Shown in pieces: positions 34,305 to 42,806 of a stretch of DNA of 51,286 bases (position 1 is the first letter of the stretch; each line of letters opens with the position of its first letter). The position numbers and the translations under genes were made by a program. The stretch covers positions 1 through 51,286 of the forward strand of contig NZ_KQ948690.1 in NCBI RefSeq assembly GCF_001514145.1. The letters are read 5' to 3'. This DNA is from Streptomyces canus. GTDB taxonomy: Bacteria > Actinomycetota > Actinomycetes > Streptomycetales > Streptomycetaceae. A model generated the notes under the pieces. The model did no database searches and was not told where the DNA came from. It saw only the letters and a program-made list of their open reading frames with translations.

Positions 34305-35779
34305 TGAGCCCCACCAGATTTCCCGAGTTCAACATCGAGCAGCAGTACGACATGCTGATCGGAGACAGCTGGACGCAGTCCGCCACGGGTGAGACCTTCC
34401 GCTGCTTCGATCCGTATGAAGACGTCGAGTGGGGGCACGTGCCCCTCGCCGCCAGCGCGGACGTGGCCCGCGCGGTCGACGCGGCGCGGGCGGCGTTCCG
34501 CACGTGGAGCCAGACGCCCGCCCATGAGCGAGCGGCGATCCTTACCCGGTGGGCGCGCGCGATCACCGACAACGTCGAGTCGTTGGCGCGGACCCAGGTG
34601 CACGAGAACGGCAAGACGATCGCCGAGATGCGCGGGGCGAGCGGCGCGCTCGCGGCGACGGCGGAGTACTTCGCCCAACTCGCGCTCGGGCCGGTCGGGC
34701 AAGTGATCGAACCGGCGATGCCGAACCACGAGGCCTGGACCCTGCGTCAGCCGATCGGTGTCGTCGCGGCGATCACCCCCTGGAACAACCCGCTCGGGCT
34801 CCTCGGGTGGAAGCTGTTCCCGGCCCTGGCCGCGGGCAACACGATGGTGATCAAGCCGTCAGAGGTGACGCCGGTCTCGACACTGTTGCTGGTCCGGCTC
34901 GGCCTGGAAGCCGGGCTTCCCGCCGGCGTCGTGAACGTGGTCACCGGATTCGGCGCCACGGGTCAGGCACTGATTGACAACCAGGGGATCGACAAGGTCG
35001 CCTTCACCGGTTCGACCGCTACCGGCGCGGCCATCGCACAGCGCGTCGCACCGCGCTTCCTGCGCACCACATTCGAGCTGGGGGGCAAGGGCGCGCAGAT
35101 CGTCTTCGCCGACGCGAACCTGGACCTGGCCGTGGACTCGCTCGTCAAGGGCATCGTCGCGGGTGCCGGGCAGGCATGCAACGCCGGCTCCCGCCTCCTG
35201 GTACAGGACTCGATCTACGACGACGTCGTGACGCTCCTTCGCCAGCGCGTCGCCGGCGTCCGGATCGGCGACCCGCTCAACACGGCGTTCGACATCGGTC
35301 CCCTCGCGTCGCGGCCGCAGTACGAGAAGGTGACGCGGTATCTCGACATCGCCGGCGGCGACGGGGCCGAGCTCCTCGTCGGTGGACGTCGCGGACAGGA
35401 GATCGACGGCGTCGGCACGGGGCGCTTCGTGGAGCCGACGCTGTACGCGACGCCGGAATCCGCCTCCCGGATCCGCCGTGAGGAGATCTTCGGCCCGGTC
35501 GGCGCGGTCATCCGGTTCAAGGACGCCGATGACGCCGTCGGCATCGCCAACGAGTCACGGTACGGGCTCGTCGCCGGGCTGTGGACGAATGATCTCACGC
35601 GGGCGCACCGAGTCTCGCGACGCCTGGAGTCGGGTGTCGTGTGGATCAACACCTGGCGCGCGTTCAGCAACAATGTGCCCTTCGGAGGGGTGAAGAGCAG
35701 CGGCATCGGACGTGAGATCGGGCCCGACGCTCTCTTGGAGTACACCGAGACCAAGTCCGTCTGGCTGGGGCTCCACTAA
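34301..35779 (+). CDS. Aldehyde dehydrogenase
   Basis: A 492-residue NAD(P)-dependent aldehyde dehydrogenase. TPWNNP starts the cofactor region and KPSEVTP follows. The general base is Glu259 in FELGGKGAQ and the nucleophile is Cys293 in GAGQACNAGSR. EEIFGPVGAV and FGGVKSSGIGRE are near the C-terminus. It is expected to convert the aldehyde from P450/SDR oxidation to the acid used by the adjacent CoA-transferases. Start and stop overlap the flanking genes (ATGA, TAATG). Confidence 0.93.
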   Translation: MMSPTRFPEFNIEQQYDMLIGDSWTQSATGETFRCFDPYEDVEWGHVPLAASADVARAVDAARAAFRTWSQTPAHERAAILTRWARAITDNVESLARTQVHENGKTIAEMRGASGALAATAEYFAQLALGPVGQVIEPAMPNHEAWTLRQPIGVVAAITPWNNPLGLLGWKLFPALAAGNTMVIKPSEVTPVSTLLLVRLGLEAGLPAGVVNVVTGFGATGQALIDNQGIDKVAFTGSTATGAAIAQRVAPRFLRTTFELGGKGAQIVFADANLDLAVDSLVKGIVAGAGQACNAGSRLLVQDSIYDDVVTLLRQRVAGVRIGDPLNTAFDIGPLASRPQYEKVTRYLDIAGGDGAELLVGGRRGQEIDGVGTGRFVEPTLYATPESASRIRREEIFGPVGAVIRFKDADDAVGIANESRYGLVAGLWTNDLTRAHRVSRRLESGVVWINTWRAFSNNVPFGGVKSSGIGREIGPDALLEYTETKSVWLGLH

Positions 35780-37278
35780 TGGACCACCCAAGTCTCACGC
35801 CGCCCGAAGGAAAGCACGAACTCACTCGGTGGTTCACCCGGCAAATCTGGCAGAGCCTCGGCGAACCGTCGTCCGGCGCCGACTGCCTGCAGGTCAGCGG
35901 CGACGGCGATCTGGGAACACCTTTCCCGATCGCGGACCTCGCCGCGGCGTCCTTCGCCGTCAGCGGGCTTTCGGTAGCGTCCCTGCTGAATGCCGCCGGG
36001 CTGGACGCGCCGCCGGTCGCCGTCGACCGGCGGGAGTCGGTGGCGTGGTTCGACGTCCCGATGGCACCCACCCGCTACATCGACGAACCCGATCGACACG
36101 GGATCCACTCGCGGTGGATGGCCGAGTATCTCACCGCGGACGATCGGTGGATCCGGGTCCAGGCCTCCTTCCCATCGCTGCGGCGCCGCATGTGCGAGGC
36201 CCTGGACGTCGCCGAGGATCCTGGAGAGGTCGCACGCGCCTTTCGCGCCCAGACGGCCGAGGCGCTGGAGCATCAGCTGGTGGATGCCGGCGCCGTCGCC
36301 ACCATCGGCCGTTCACTCGCGCAATGGCGGGAGTCGGACCAGGGACGCGCTGTCGCGGCCGAACCCATCGCCGACGTTCGGACTACGACATCGCGGAGCG
36401 CACGGTGGTCCCCACACCCGTTGCGGCCCCTGCTCGGGGTGCGGGTACTCGACATGACCCGTGTGGTGGCAGCCCCCATGGCCACGAGATTCCTGGCCGC
36501 CCTGGGTGCGGAGGTGCTTCGGCTCGATCCTCCGGACGGGGACGAGGTGACGATGATGAAGGCCAACGACATCGTGATTGGCAAGCGGTGGGCGGTGCTG
36601 GACGCCAAAACCCCCGAGGGCCGGGCTCGGTACCGCGAACTGCTGGCCTCCGCGGACGTGTTCGTGCACGGGTACCGTCCGGGCGCTATCGACGCTCTGG
36701 GCTTCGACGTGGACGCGCGCGCCGAGATCAGCCCGGGGCTCGTCGAGGTCACCCTCGACGCCTACGGCTGGACCGGCCCGCTGAGCCACCGCCGAGGTTT
36801 CGACACAATCCTCCAGTTCGCCACAGGGCTGGCGCACGAACATGCCCGGTGGGCCAACGAGGACCCCGGCCGTCGGCTTCCGCTGAACTCCCTCGGACAC
36901 CGGGTGGACGGATCCCGGCCCCGGATCCTTCCCGTCGAGATCCTCGATTTCAGCACCGGGTACCAACTCGCCGCGGCCGCGATCAACGGTCTGCGCCGCC
37001 AGCTCATGACAGGGAAGGGCTCCCTCACGACGTTCTCGCTGGCGCGGACGTCGACACTCCTGGCACAGCCCGAGTTCACCGCCGGACCCGAGGTTATCGA
37101 CCTGCCGTTGCCGCTGCCGACGGGAACGCGGGTCCACGAGATGAACCGACGGCCGTCCAGGCGGCTGGAGTTTCCCGTCCGAGTGGACGGTGTGGACCTG
37201 TACTGGGACCGCCCCGCGGAGGACGCGGGGTCGTCGGCCCCACAGTGGGCGACGACCCGGGCGGGACAGGATCGATAA
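35779..37278 (+). CDS. CaiB/BaiF-type CoA-transferase with permuted domain order, copy 3
   Basis: A 499-residue protein. The usual family III N-terminal motif (LLGVRVLDMTRVVAAPMATR, then LAALGAEVLRLD) appears only at about residues 220-250. The first ~200 residues look like the normally later segment (IHSRWMAEYLTADDRWIRVQ). The domain order therefore seems circularly permuted, as in a known subgroup of actinobacterial CoA-transferases. It overlaps the aldehyde dehydrogenase stop by one base and ends at TAATG, where a 9-codon ORF begins. Confidence 0.82.
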   Translation: MDHPSLTPPEGKHELTRWFTRQIWQSLGEPSSGADCLQVSGDGDLGTPFPIADLAAASFAVSGLSVASLLNAAGLDAPPVAVDRRESVAWFDVPMAPTRYIDEPDRHGIHSRWMAEYLTADDRWIRVQASFPSLRRRMCEALDVAEDPGEVARAFRAQTAEALEHQLVDAGAVATIGRSLAQWRESDQGRAVAAEPIADVRTTTSRSARWSPHPLRPLLGVRVLDMTRVVAAPMATRFLAALGAEVLRLDPPDGDEVTMMKANDIVIGKRWAVLDAKTPEGRARYRELLASADVFVHGYRPGAIDALGFDVDARAEISPGLVEVTLDAYGWTGPLSHRRGFDTILQFATGLAHEHARWANEDPGRRLPLNSLGHRVDGSRPRILPVEILDFSTGYQLAAAAINGLRRQLMTGKGSLTTFSLARTSTLLAQPEFTAGPEVIDLPLPLPTGTRVHEMNRRPSRRLEFPVRVDGVDLYWDRPAEDAGSSAPQWATTRAGQDR

Positions 37279-37307
37279 TGCTCATCACAGAGGCAGGCGC
37301 GACATGA
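37278..37307 (+). CDS. 9-residue bridging ORF
   Basis: ATG 37278 overlaps the CoA-transferase stop (TAATG). The frame (MLITEAGAT) ends in TGA 37305-37307, overlapping ATG 37304 of the DUF35 gene. It spans exactly the only gap at this point of the operon, and the DUF35 start has only a weak ribosome site. A termination-reinitiation relay is the likely role; the peptide itself need not matter. Confidence 0.45.
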   Translation: MLITEAGAT

Positions 37308-37738
37308 CGGCAAGTATCGGGAAGCCGGTTCCGGTTCCCACCGAAATAGACCGGCCCTATTGGGACGCGCTCCGCGAGCACCGAGTGGTTCTCTCCCGAT
37401 GTGTGTCCTGCGGCTGGTACAGCCAGCGCCGCAAGATGCTCTGCCAGGAGTGCCACGGCGAGGAATTCACCTGGGCAGAGATCTCCGGCCGGGGAACCAT
37501 TTACTCCTTCACGCGCGTCCACCAGACCTGGGTCACCGCCTTCCAGGACGACACACCGTACGTACTCGTTTCCGTCGCCCTCGAAGAACAACCGTCGCTG
37601 GTCCTCGTGACCAACCTACTCGGCGACTATGACTTCGAGTCCTTGGAGCTCGGCCTCCCCGTGATCGCGGACTTCGAACCGCGCGGCAACGAGATCATCC
37701 TGCAATTCCGCTTGGCCGGAGGCACCGATGTTCAGTAA
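37304..37738 (+). CDS. Zn-ribbon/OB-fold (DUF35) acyl-CoA-binding partner protein, copy 2
   Basis: A 144-residue protein with zinc-ribbon Cys33, Cys36, Cys47, Cys50 (CVSC, CQEC) and a following OB fold (GRGTIYSFTRVHQTW). It overlaps the thiolase-like gene that follows by 11 nt. This arrangement matches DUF35-Ltp pairs in which the DUF35 protein completes the CoA-binding site of the lyase. Confidence 0.9.
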   Translation: MTASIGKPVPVPTEIDRPYWDALREHRVVLSRCVSCGWYSQRRKMLCQECHGEEFTWAEISGRGTIYSFTRVHQTWVTAFQDDTPYVLVSVALEEQPSLVLVTNLLGDYDFESLELGLPVIADFEPRGNEIILQFRLAGGTDVQ

Positions 37739-38939
37739 AGACAACCCAGTCGCCATCGTCGGCGTCGGACACTCGCAGATAGGGCGCCGGCTCACCCGCC
37801 CCCTCGGCCTCCTCGCAAAGGACGCCGTGTTGGCCGCCATCGCAGACGCGGGCATCACGATCGACGACGTGGACGGCGCAGCGACGTTCCCGCAGTTCCC
37901 CGAGGGACCCCGAGACGGTACACAGTTCGTCAGCGTGGCCTGGCTCGTTAACAGCCTGGGCTTTGAGAACGTCACGTGGTGGGCCGAGACCCAGAGCGGC
38001 AACGTGAGCACGGCGATCGAACAAGCCGCCCACGCGCTGGCGCTCAACCGATGCAACTACGCCGTCGTCTGGCGGGCGATGTCGTTCGTGGCGGGCGGTA
38101 GCTACCAGGCCACACATTCCGCGCTGGAGGCGCCGGACAGTTCGGCTTTCACCCTTCCGTACGGCAAATCGGCCTCGATCGCGGAGTTCGCGCCCGCCTA
38201 CATGCGGTACATGAAGCTGTACGGCGCCCGTCGTGAGCACCTCGCGACGCTCGCCGTGGCGCAGCGCAAGGGCGCGAACCTCAATCCGAACGCGTACTTT
38301 CGCAACACACCGCTGACGGCCGACGAGTATATGAACGCGCGGATGATCGCCGACCCGATGTGCCTCTACGACTGCGACATTCCGGTCGACGGAGTGGCCG
38401 CCATCGTCATGACCCGGGCCGACCGGGCGAAGGATCTGCCACATCCGCCGGCTTACGTCTCCGGCCTCGGCCAAGCCGGCATTCCTAAGGGCATCGAGCC
38501 GCGATCGATCAGTGGCCTCGGCAGCGGTATCGGCCCGCGAATGTTCGAGCAGATGCAGCACACCGCGAAGACGATCGGGAAAAGCCTCTGGAGTACCTCC
38601 GGCCTGCGTCCGAGCGATGTCGACGCGGCCATGCTCTACGACGGGTGGGGACCCGACGTCTACTTCTGGCTTGAAGGACTGGGCTTCTGCGGAGAAGGCG
38701 AAGCCTTCGAGTTCATCCAGAAAGGGCGGATCGACATCGACGGTGAGTTCCCCATCAACACCCACGGCGGCAATCTGAGCGAGGGGCGCTTGCACGGGAT
38801 GGGACATTGGGTCGAGGCCGCCTTGCAGGTGCAAGGACGCGCCGGTAGGCGCCAGATCAAGAAGGCGGACAACGTCGCCGTGGTCAGCGGACTGATGAAC
38901 CTCGGCTCCGGAGCGATCCTCAGCAAGTCACCCCACTGA
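37728..38939 (+). CDS. Ltp2-like thiolase-fold retro-aldolase, copy 2
   Basis: A 403-residue thiolase-fold protein that lacks the thiolase nucleophile: the Cys position reads ETQSGNVST (around residue 90). It instead shows the aldolase-type features AMLYDGWGPDVYFWLEGLGF, with a candidate catalytic Tyr, and NTHGGNLSEGRLHGMGHW. In Ltp2-ChsH2 such proteins cleave a beta-hydroxyacyl-CoA with a tertiary carbon into a ketone or aldehyde and propionyl-CoA. It is encoded with a DUF35 partner at the end of the CoA-transferase operon. Confidence 0.88.
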   Translation: MFSKDNPVAIVGVGHSQIGRRLTRPLGLLAKDAVLAAIADAGITIDDVDGAATFPQFPEGPRDGTQFVSVAWLVNSLGFENVTWWAETQSGNVSTAIEQAAHALALNRCNYAVVWRAMSFVAGGSYQATHSALEAPDSSAFTLPYGKSASIAEFAPAYMRYMKLYGARREHLATLAVAQRKGANLNPNAYFRNTPLTADEYMNARMIADPMCLYDCDIPVDGVAAIVMTRADRAKDLPHPPAYVSGLGQAGIPKGIEPRSISGLGSGIGPRMFEQMQHTAKTIGKSLWSTSGLRPSDVDAAMLYDGWGPDVYFWLEGLGFCGEGEAFEFIQKGRIDIDGEFPINTHGGNLSEGRLHGMGHWVEAALQVQGRAGRRQIKKADNVAVVSGLMNLGSGAILSKSPH

Positions 38940-39037
38940 CGTCGCGCAGCGGATGTCGTCGGGCAGGCTGACCCGCTTGAGGCACCGGGGCGCTGGCAGT
39001 GGAGGATGTGAGGGCAAACGTTCTAGGAGGTGCTTCG

Positions 39038-39658
39038 ATGTCCCAGGCAGGCGACGGCAAGGGTCCACGGGGAGGGGACACGCGCGAACGGATTCTCACC
39101 GCGGCTTCCCGCGAGCTCGCGCTGGCGGGGTTCGCCGGGGCACGCATGGAGTCGATCGCGCAGCTCTCCGGCATCAAGAAGCAGGTAATCTACTACTACT
39201 TCGCGAGCAAGAAGGAACTCGCGCTGGCGGTGCTCGAAAGGAATCACGCGCTGACAGCCGACTTCTGGCACTCATTCGCGTCATCCTCGCTCTCCGAGAT
39301 CTTCCAAGCCTCCCTCGACACGTCCGTCGTCAACCAGGACGGAGTCGCGCACCTGGTTTGGGAGGGCCGGGAGTACCTGAACCCCGACGGCCTCGACATC
39401 CCTGTCGGACCCGACCGGAAAGCCGATTTTCAGCGCATCGTCGGCGTCATCGCCGCCGAACAGGCTGCCGGCCGGCTTCGCTCGTCGCTGTCCCCGGAGT
39501 ACTTCGGGCTTCTCGTCGTCCTTCTGACCACCGCGCCGGCCGCTCTGCCGCAACTCACCACACTCATCACGGACCGTGACTGGCGTGACCCCGCCTTCGC
39601 GGAGGAGTGGCTCCGGATGATCAACGAGATCCTCGCGGCGCTGCGGCCGCCCGAGTGA
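39038..39658 (+). CDS. TetR family transcriptional regulator, second of the cluster
   Basis: A 206-residue TetR protein. The HTH is at about residues 15-60 (ERILTAASRELALAGFAGAR, recognition helix GIKKQVIYYYFASK). It is related to the TetR protein at 31294. ATG 39038 has AGGAGG 8 nt upstream; a start at 38999 would precede the ribosome site. It lies 98 nt behind the Ltp2-like gene on the same strand, so it may be read through from the operon or have its own promoter. Confidence 0.88.
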   Translation: MSQAGDGKGPRGGDTRERILTAASRELALAGFAGARMESIAQLSGIKKQVIYYYFASKKELALAVLERNHALTADFWHSFASSSLSEIFQASLDTSVVNQDGVAHLVWEGREYLNPDGLDIPVGPDRKADFQRIVGVIAAEQAAGRLRSSLSPEYFGLLVVLLTTAPAALPQLTTLITDRDWRDPAFAEEWLRMINEILAALRPPE

Positions 39659-39696
39659 CGTCGGGCCCGAGCCGGGGCCGTTCGTACGGTCGTCGT

Positions 39697-39881
39697 TACT
39701 TGCCGCTGTAGACGGGGAAGGCGCTGTGCTCGCCGTAGTCCTTGGCCTGCATGCCCCGCAGCACGTCCATGTCGGCGTCGGTCTGATGGACCGGCTCGCC
39801 ACCGAAGGCGCCGAAAACATCTCCGAAGATGTCATCGGCCAGGCTGTCACCACCCGCCGCATCGACCCCAGAGCTGCACGG
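39697..39881 (-). pseudogene. C-terminal fragment of an unidentified gene, cut by a group II intron
   Basis: The minus-strand frame reads SLADDIFGDVFGAFGGEP, then VLRGMQAKDYGEHSAFPVYS plus GK and TAA at 39697. The composition looks like a real protein tail, but I do not recognise the family. The upstream side ends at about 39881, where the 3' end of the group II intron remnant joins, so the intron (or its debris) interrupts this gene. Confidence 0.5.
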
Positions 39882-39960
39882 GTCGGGTGGCCCGAGGGAG
39901 TCTCACCCCGGGCTCCCACAGAACGGAGCGTGACAGGGTCCCGTCACTCCGCTCTTGTCA
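39882..39960 (-). ncRNA. Group II intron domains V and VI
   Basis: On the minus strand, a domain V-like hairpin is formed by AGAGCGGAGTGACGGG... and ...CTGTCACGCTCCGTTCT (about 39960 to 39917). A domain VI-like stem follows (GGGAGCCCGGGGTGAGACTC and CCTCGGGCCACCCGAC) and ends at 39882. This is the conserved 3' end of bacterial group II introns and sits directly behind the maturase stop codon, as expected. With the 5' part missing it cannot splice on its own. Confidence 0.75.
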
Positions 39961-39966
39961 CTCTGA

Positions 39967-40212
39967 TCACCAGAAACACGGTGTCCATGACCAGTGGGCG
40001 AAGAGCATGGGATGCCGGCTGGTGATGCGCTGCCAGCACTTGTGGGCTGCTTTGAACGACCGATATCGCTTGTACCTCTTGCGGATCCAGCGCATCAGGT
40101 AGGCGCTGATACGCCGCAGGAGGGGCAGCAGTTCGGAGCGGTAGAACGCTCCGTAGTACTGCATCCAGCCGCGCACGATCGGGTTGATCATGCGGGCCAG
40201 CTCGGCGAAGGT
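39967..40212 (-). pseudogene. Group II intron maturase/reverse transcriptase, C-terminal fragment
   Basis: The frame FAELARMINPIVRGWMQYYG... RISAYLMRWIRKRYKR...FAHWSW is the GIIM maturase domain at the end of intron-encoded proteins. It is cut at 40212 by the transposon unit. The preceding ~50 residues of the same protein lie on the far side at 42807-42960, with the reading frame restored once one target duplication is removed. Confidence 0.88.
40203..40212. repeat. 10-bp target duplication, left copy
   Basis: CGGCGAAGGT directly abuts the terminal CAGGG of the transposon unit. The identical decamer follows the other end at 42807-42816. Removing one copy plus the unit restores the maturase reading frame. 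Confidence 0.85.
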
Positions 40213-40455
40213 CAGGGCTTCGGCGTAGTCGCGTGATGTCCGGTTCGTGATCATGTGATGCCGAGCAGGGCGAGCGGGCGGTTCGGGTGGCGTGCGTTGG
40301 CGCGGAGTGCGGCGGCGATGTTGTGGGTGCCGGCCAGGCGGAGGGCACCGATGGCGAGGTTGCGCCAGGTTGCCATCGTGCGGGGCGCGTTGCCGGTCCG
40401 CAGTTGGGAGGCGTCCTCGGCGAAGGTGGTGTCCCGCACGTGGTGCAGGGCCTCG
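40213..40455 (-). repeat. Truncated right end of the ISAs1-family element (inverted copy)
   Basis: This is the reverse complement of 42564-42806 and appears identical over 243 bp by eye. It encodes the last ~68 residues of the transposase (HHVRDTTFAEDASQL... LALLGIT) plus the terminal repeat. Near-identity implies a recent origin and makes the two copies a substrate for inversion of the DNA between them. Confidence 0.88.
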
Positions 40456-40511
40456 CTTTCTGTCACACCCCACTGTCTCGCTGAGGACATCAATCGCAAA
40501 GGAGCGAGTTC

Positions 40512-40967
40512 ATGAATCGATTTGCCGTTACGCATCTCACCGACCCCGACCTGACCGAGGTGACACGAAGGGTGGTCACCTCCTTCTTCACTGCGCAGAT
40601 CGCCGGAGATCACGAGGCGGTATCGAAGGTAGCGTCACCGGAAATGACCGTCTGGATCCTGGGGGACTTCTGGTGGAGCGGTATGCACGACCTGGCGGAG
40701 ATCGCGGTCATTCGCGATTCGTGGGTGGGCGGCCTCAAAGATGGCGGTGCCGACTTCTCCACAGAACTCCTGTCGGTACTGGCGGATGGTAATCGCGCTT
40801 CGGTGGAGACCCGGATCACCGCGACATGGGCAGATGGCCGTCCATACGAAAGCCTGTGCCACTACGCCCTGGATGTCGCGGACGGCAAGGTCGTCGGGTA
40901 CCGCGAGTACTTCGACACTGCCTATGAAGCGACCTACCGCCAGGCGGAGCGACCGACCAACGCCTGA
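40512..40967 (+). CDS. SnoaL-like/NTF2-fold protein
   Basis: A 151-residue protein with the pattern of a SnoaL-like cone fold: an N-terminal helix pair, MTVWILGDFWWSG, and the repeated strand layout ending VVGYREYFDTAYEA. Such proteins are polyketide cyclases, small hydrolases/isomerases or binding proteins. ATG 40512 is preceded by AGGAG. It is the only intact passenger gene of the composite transposon unit. Confidence 0.75.
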   Translation: MNRFAVTHLTDPDLTEVTRRVVTSFFTAQIAGDHEAVSKVASPEMTVWILGDFWWSGMHDLAEIAVIRDSWVGGLKDGGADFSTELLSVLADGNRASVETRITATWADGRPYESLCHYALDVADGKVVGYREYFDTAYEATYRQAERPTNA

Positions 40968-40983
40968 CGAGTGACGATCAGAC

Positions 40984-41322
40984 TTCACCAAGAGCGCCCT
41001 GGAGCGGGGAGATCGCGTGGCCGCGACGGCTCGCGACATATCAGCGCTGGGCGATCTCGTCGAGCGGTACGGTGACGTGCTCTTGCCGCTAGAGGTCGAC
41101 GTCACCGACCGCCAGGGTGTCTTCGATGCGGTCGCTCGCTCCGTGGAGACCTTCGGCCGCCTCGACGTCGTCGTCAACAACGCCGGATACGGCCTGTTCG
41201 GAGCAGCCGAGGAGATCCGCGTCCAGCAGCTGCGAGACCAGCTCGAGGTCAACCTGTTCGGCGTGCTGAACGTGACGCAGGCGGTTCTCCCCGTCCTGCG
41301 GGAGCAGGGCGCCGGGCACTGA
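40984..41322 (+). pseudogene. Internal fragment of an SDR gene
   Basis: The frame starts mid-domain (FTKSALERGDRVAATARD) without the TGxxxGxG nucleotide-binding motif. It continues through NNAGYGLFGAAEEI and stops right after LPVLREQGAGH, before the catalytic Ser/Tyr/Lys. It is clearly related to the intact SDR at 44719, which has LPVLREQNSGHIIQIS at the same place. Both ends are truncated, so it is non-functional. Confidence 0.85.
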
Positions 41323-41450
41323 CGACTTCCCGCGCGAATCACTTCTTCTCGCCGGGAGGCGGGCTGTCCGTTCCTAACTCTCGCTCCGGCCGCGAAGCTG
41401 GCTAAAGACGCTCGCCGACATCGAGGAGGAAGTTGATCCAGGCGACGCCG

Positions 41451-42806
41451 CAGGGCTTCGGCGTAGTTGCGATGTGGGTGGTTTGTCCGGATCCGCGCGG
41501 TCGGGTGACCCCCGGCGTGAAGCAGGCGCGAGCTTCCAAGATCATTTGGGTGTCGAGTCCAGTGATCCCTACGGAAGCCCGTGCTTGCGAACGCATCATC
41601 CCCGATCCCACCCGTTCTTGACCAACTCCGCGGTCAACCCGACCCCGCGGAGAACGAACTACCCGGACTGCTGGCCCGGTTGGCCGCCGTTCCCGACCCG
41701 CGCAAGCCGTGCGGCATCCGCCATGGCCTGGTGTTCGTTCTGGCGTTGGCGGCCTGCGCTGTGCTGGCCGGCGCCACCTCGCTGCTGGCGGTGAGCGAGT
41801 GGGCGGCCGACGCCCCGCAGGCGGTCCTGGACCGCATCGGCGCCCACCGCTGCCCGTTGACCGGCGTCCGGCTGGTGCCGTGCGAGACGACGATCCGCCG
41901 CACTCTGGCCCGCCTGGACGCCGACGCCCTGGACCGGGCGGTGGGCGCCTGGCTGGCCGACCGCCGTACCGATCCTGGGCCGAAGGCCCTGCGCGCGGTG
42001 GCGGTGGACGGCAAGAGCCTGCGCGGCGCCGCCAAATCCGACGGCCGCAGGGTCCACCTGCTGGCAGCCCTCGACCACACCGACCGCCTGGTCCTCGCCC
42101 AACTTGACGTTGGGGAGCAGACGAACGAGATCACCTGCTTCCAACCCCTGCTGGATACTGTGGCCGACCTCGCCGGAACCGTCGTGACCAGCGACGCGAT
42201 GCACACCCAGCGCGAGGACGCGCAGTACCTGATGAGTCGCGGTGCGCACTACATCGTGATCGTCAAGGCCAATCAGAAGAAGCTCCGCAAGCAGCTCAAA
42301 AGCCTTCCCTGGAACCGGATTCCGCTCCAGGGCCGCATCCGCGAGACCGGTCACGGCCGCGGCGAGATCCGCCGCATCAAGATCTGCTCCACGGACGGCC
42401 TGCTCTTCCCCGGCGCCCGCCAGGCCGTCCAGCTCAAGCGCCGCCGCTTGAACCGCAAGACCGGCAAGGTCACCGTCAAGACCGTCTACGCGGTCACCAG
42501 CCTGAACGCCGGACAGGCCACCCCGGATCAACTCGCCGAGACGCTCCGCTCGCACTGGCAGATCGAGGCCCTGCACCACGTGCGGGACACCACCTTCGCC
42601 GAGGACGCCTCCCAACTGCGGACCGGCAACGCGCCCCGCACGATGGCAACCTGGCGCAACCTCGCCATCGGTGCCCTCCGCCTGGCCGGCACCCACAACA
42701 TCGCCGCCGCACTCCGCGCCAACGCACGCCACCCGAACCGCCCGCTCGCCCTGCTCGGCATCACATGATCACGAACCGGACATCACGCGACTACGCCGAA
42801 GCCCTG
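41451..42806 (+). mobile_element. ISAs1-family insertion sequence, full length
   Basis: A 1356-bp element. The left end CAGGGCTTCGGCGTAGTTGCG and the inverted right end CAGGGCTTCGGCGTAGTCGCG match at 20 of 21 positions. One intact transposase gene lies inside. No direct repeat flanks this copy alone (CGACGCCG on the left, CGGCGAAG on the right), consistent with its having moved as part of the larger unit. Confidence 0.9.
41581..42768 (+). CDS. ISAs1-family DDE transposase
   Basis: A 395-residue transposase. The DBD_Tnp_Mut-like N-terminus is LLARLAAVPDPRKPCGIRHG. Catalytic acidic residues are seen in RAVAVDGKSLRGA (first Asp), VVTSDAMHTQ (second Asp) and HWQIEALHHVRDTTFAED (Glu). The frame is intact from GTG 41581 to TGA 42768, so it may be active and could mobilise both the IS and the composite unit. 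Confidence 0.93.
   Translation: MLANASSPIPPVLDQLRGQPDPAENELPGLLARLAAVPDPRKPCGIRHGLVFVLALAACAVLAGATSLLAVSEWAADAPQAVLDRIGAHRCPLTGVRLVPCETTIRRTLARLDADALDRAVGAWLADRRTDPGPKALRAVAVDGKSLRGAAKSDGRRVHLLAALDHTDRLVLAQLDVGEQTNEITCFQPLLDTVADLAGTVVTSDAMHTQREDAQYLMSRGAHYIVIVKANQKKLRKQLKSLPWNRIPLQGRIRETGHGRGEIRRIKICSTDGLLFPGARQAVQLKRRRLNRKTGKVTVKTVYAVTSLNAGQATPDQLAETLRSHWQIEALHHVRDTTFAEDASQLRTGNAPRTMATWRNLAIGALRLAGTHNIAAALRANARHPNRPLALLGIT

Larger units (their letters stand above)
40213..42806. mobile_element. Composite transposon-like unit bounded by two ISAs1-family right ends
   Basis: The left edge is a 243-bp inverted, truncated copy of the IS right end (40213-40455) and the right edge is a full IS (41451-42806). 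Both outer ends therefore carry the same terminal sequence, CAGGGCTTCGGCGTAGTCGCG, facing outward. A perfect 10-bp duplication flanks the whole 2594-bp unit, not the full IS alone. This shows that the unit moved as one piece, with its SnoaL-like gene and an SDR fragment, into a group II intron maturase gene. Confidence 0.85.

Noticed and set aside
41451..42806. Target duplication around the full ISAs1-family copy alone
   Set aside because: The left and right flanks differ. The only perfect duplication encloses the whole 40213-42806 unit.
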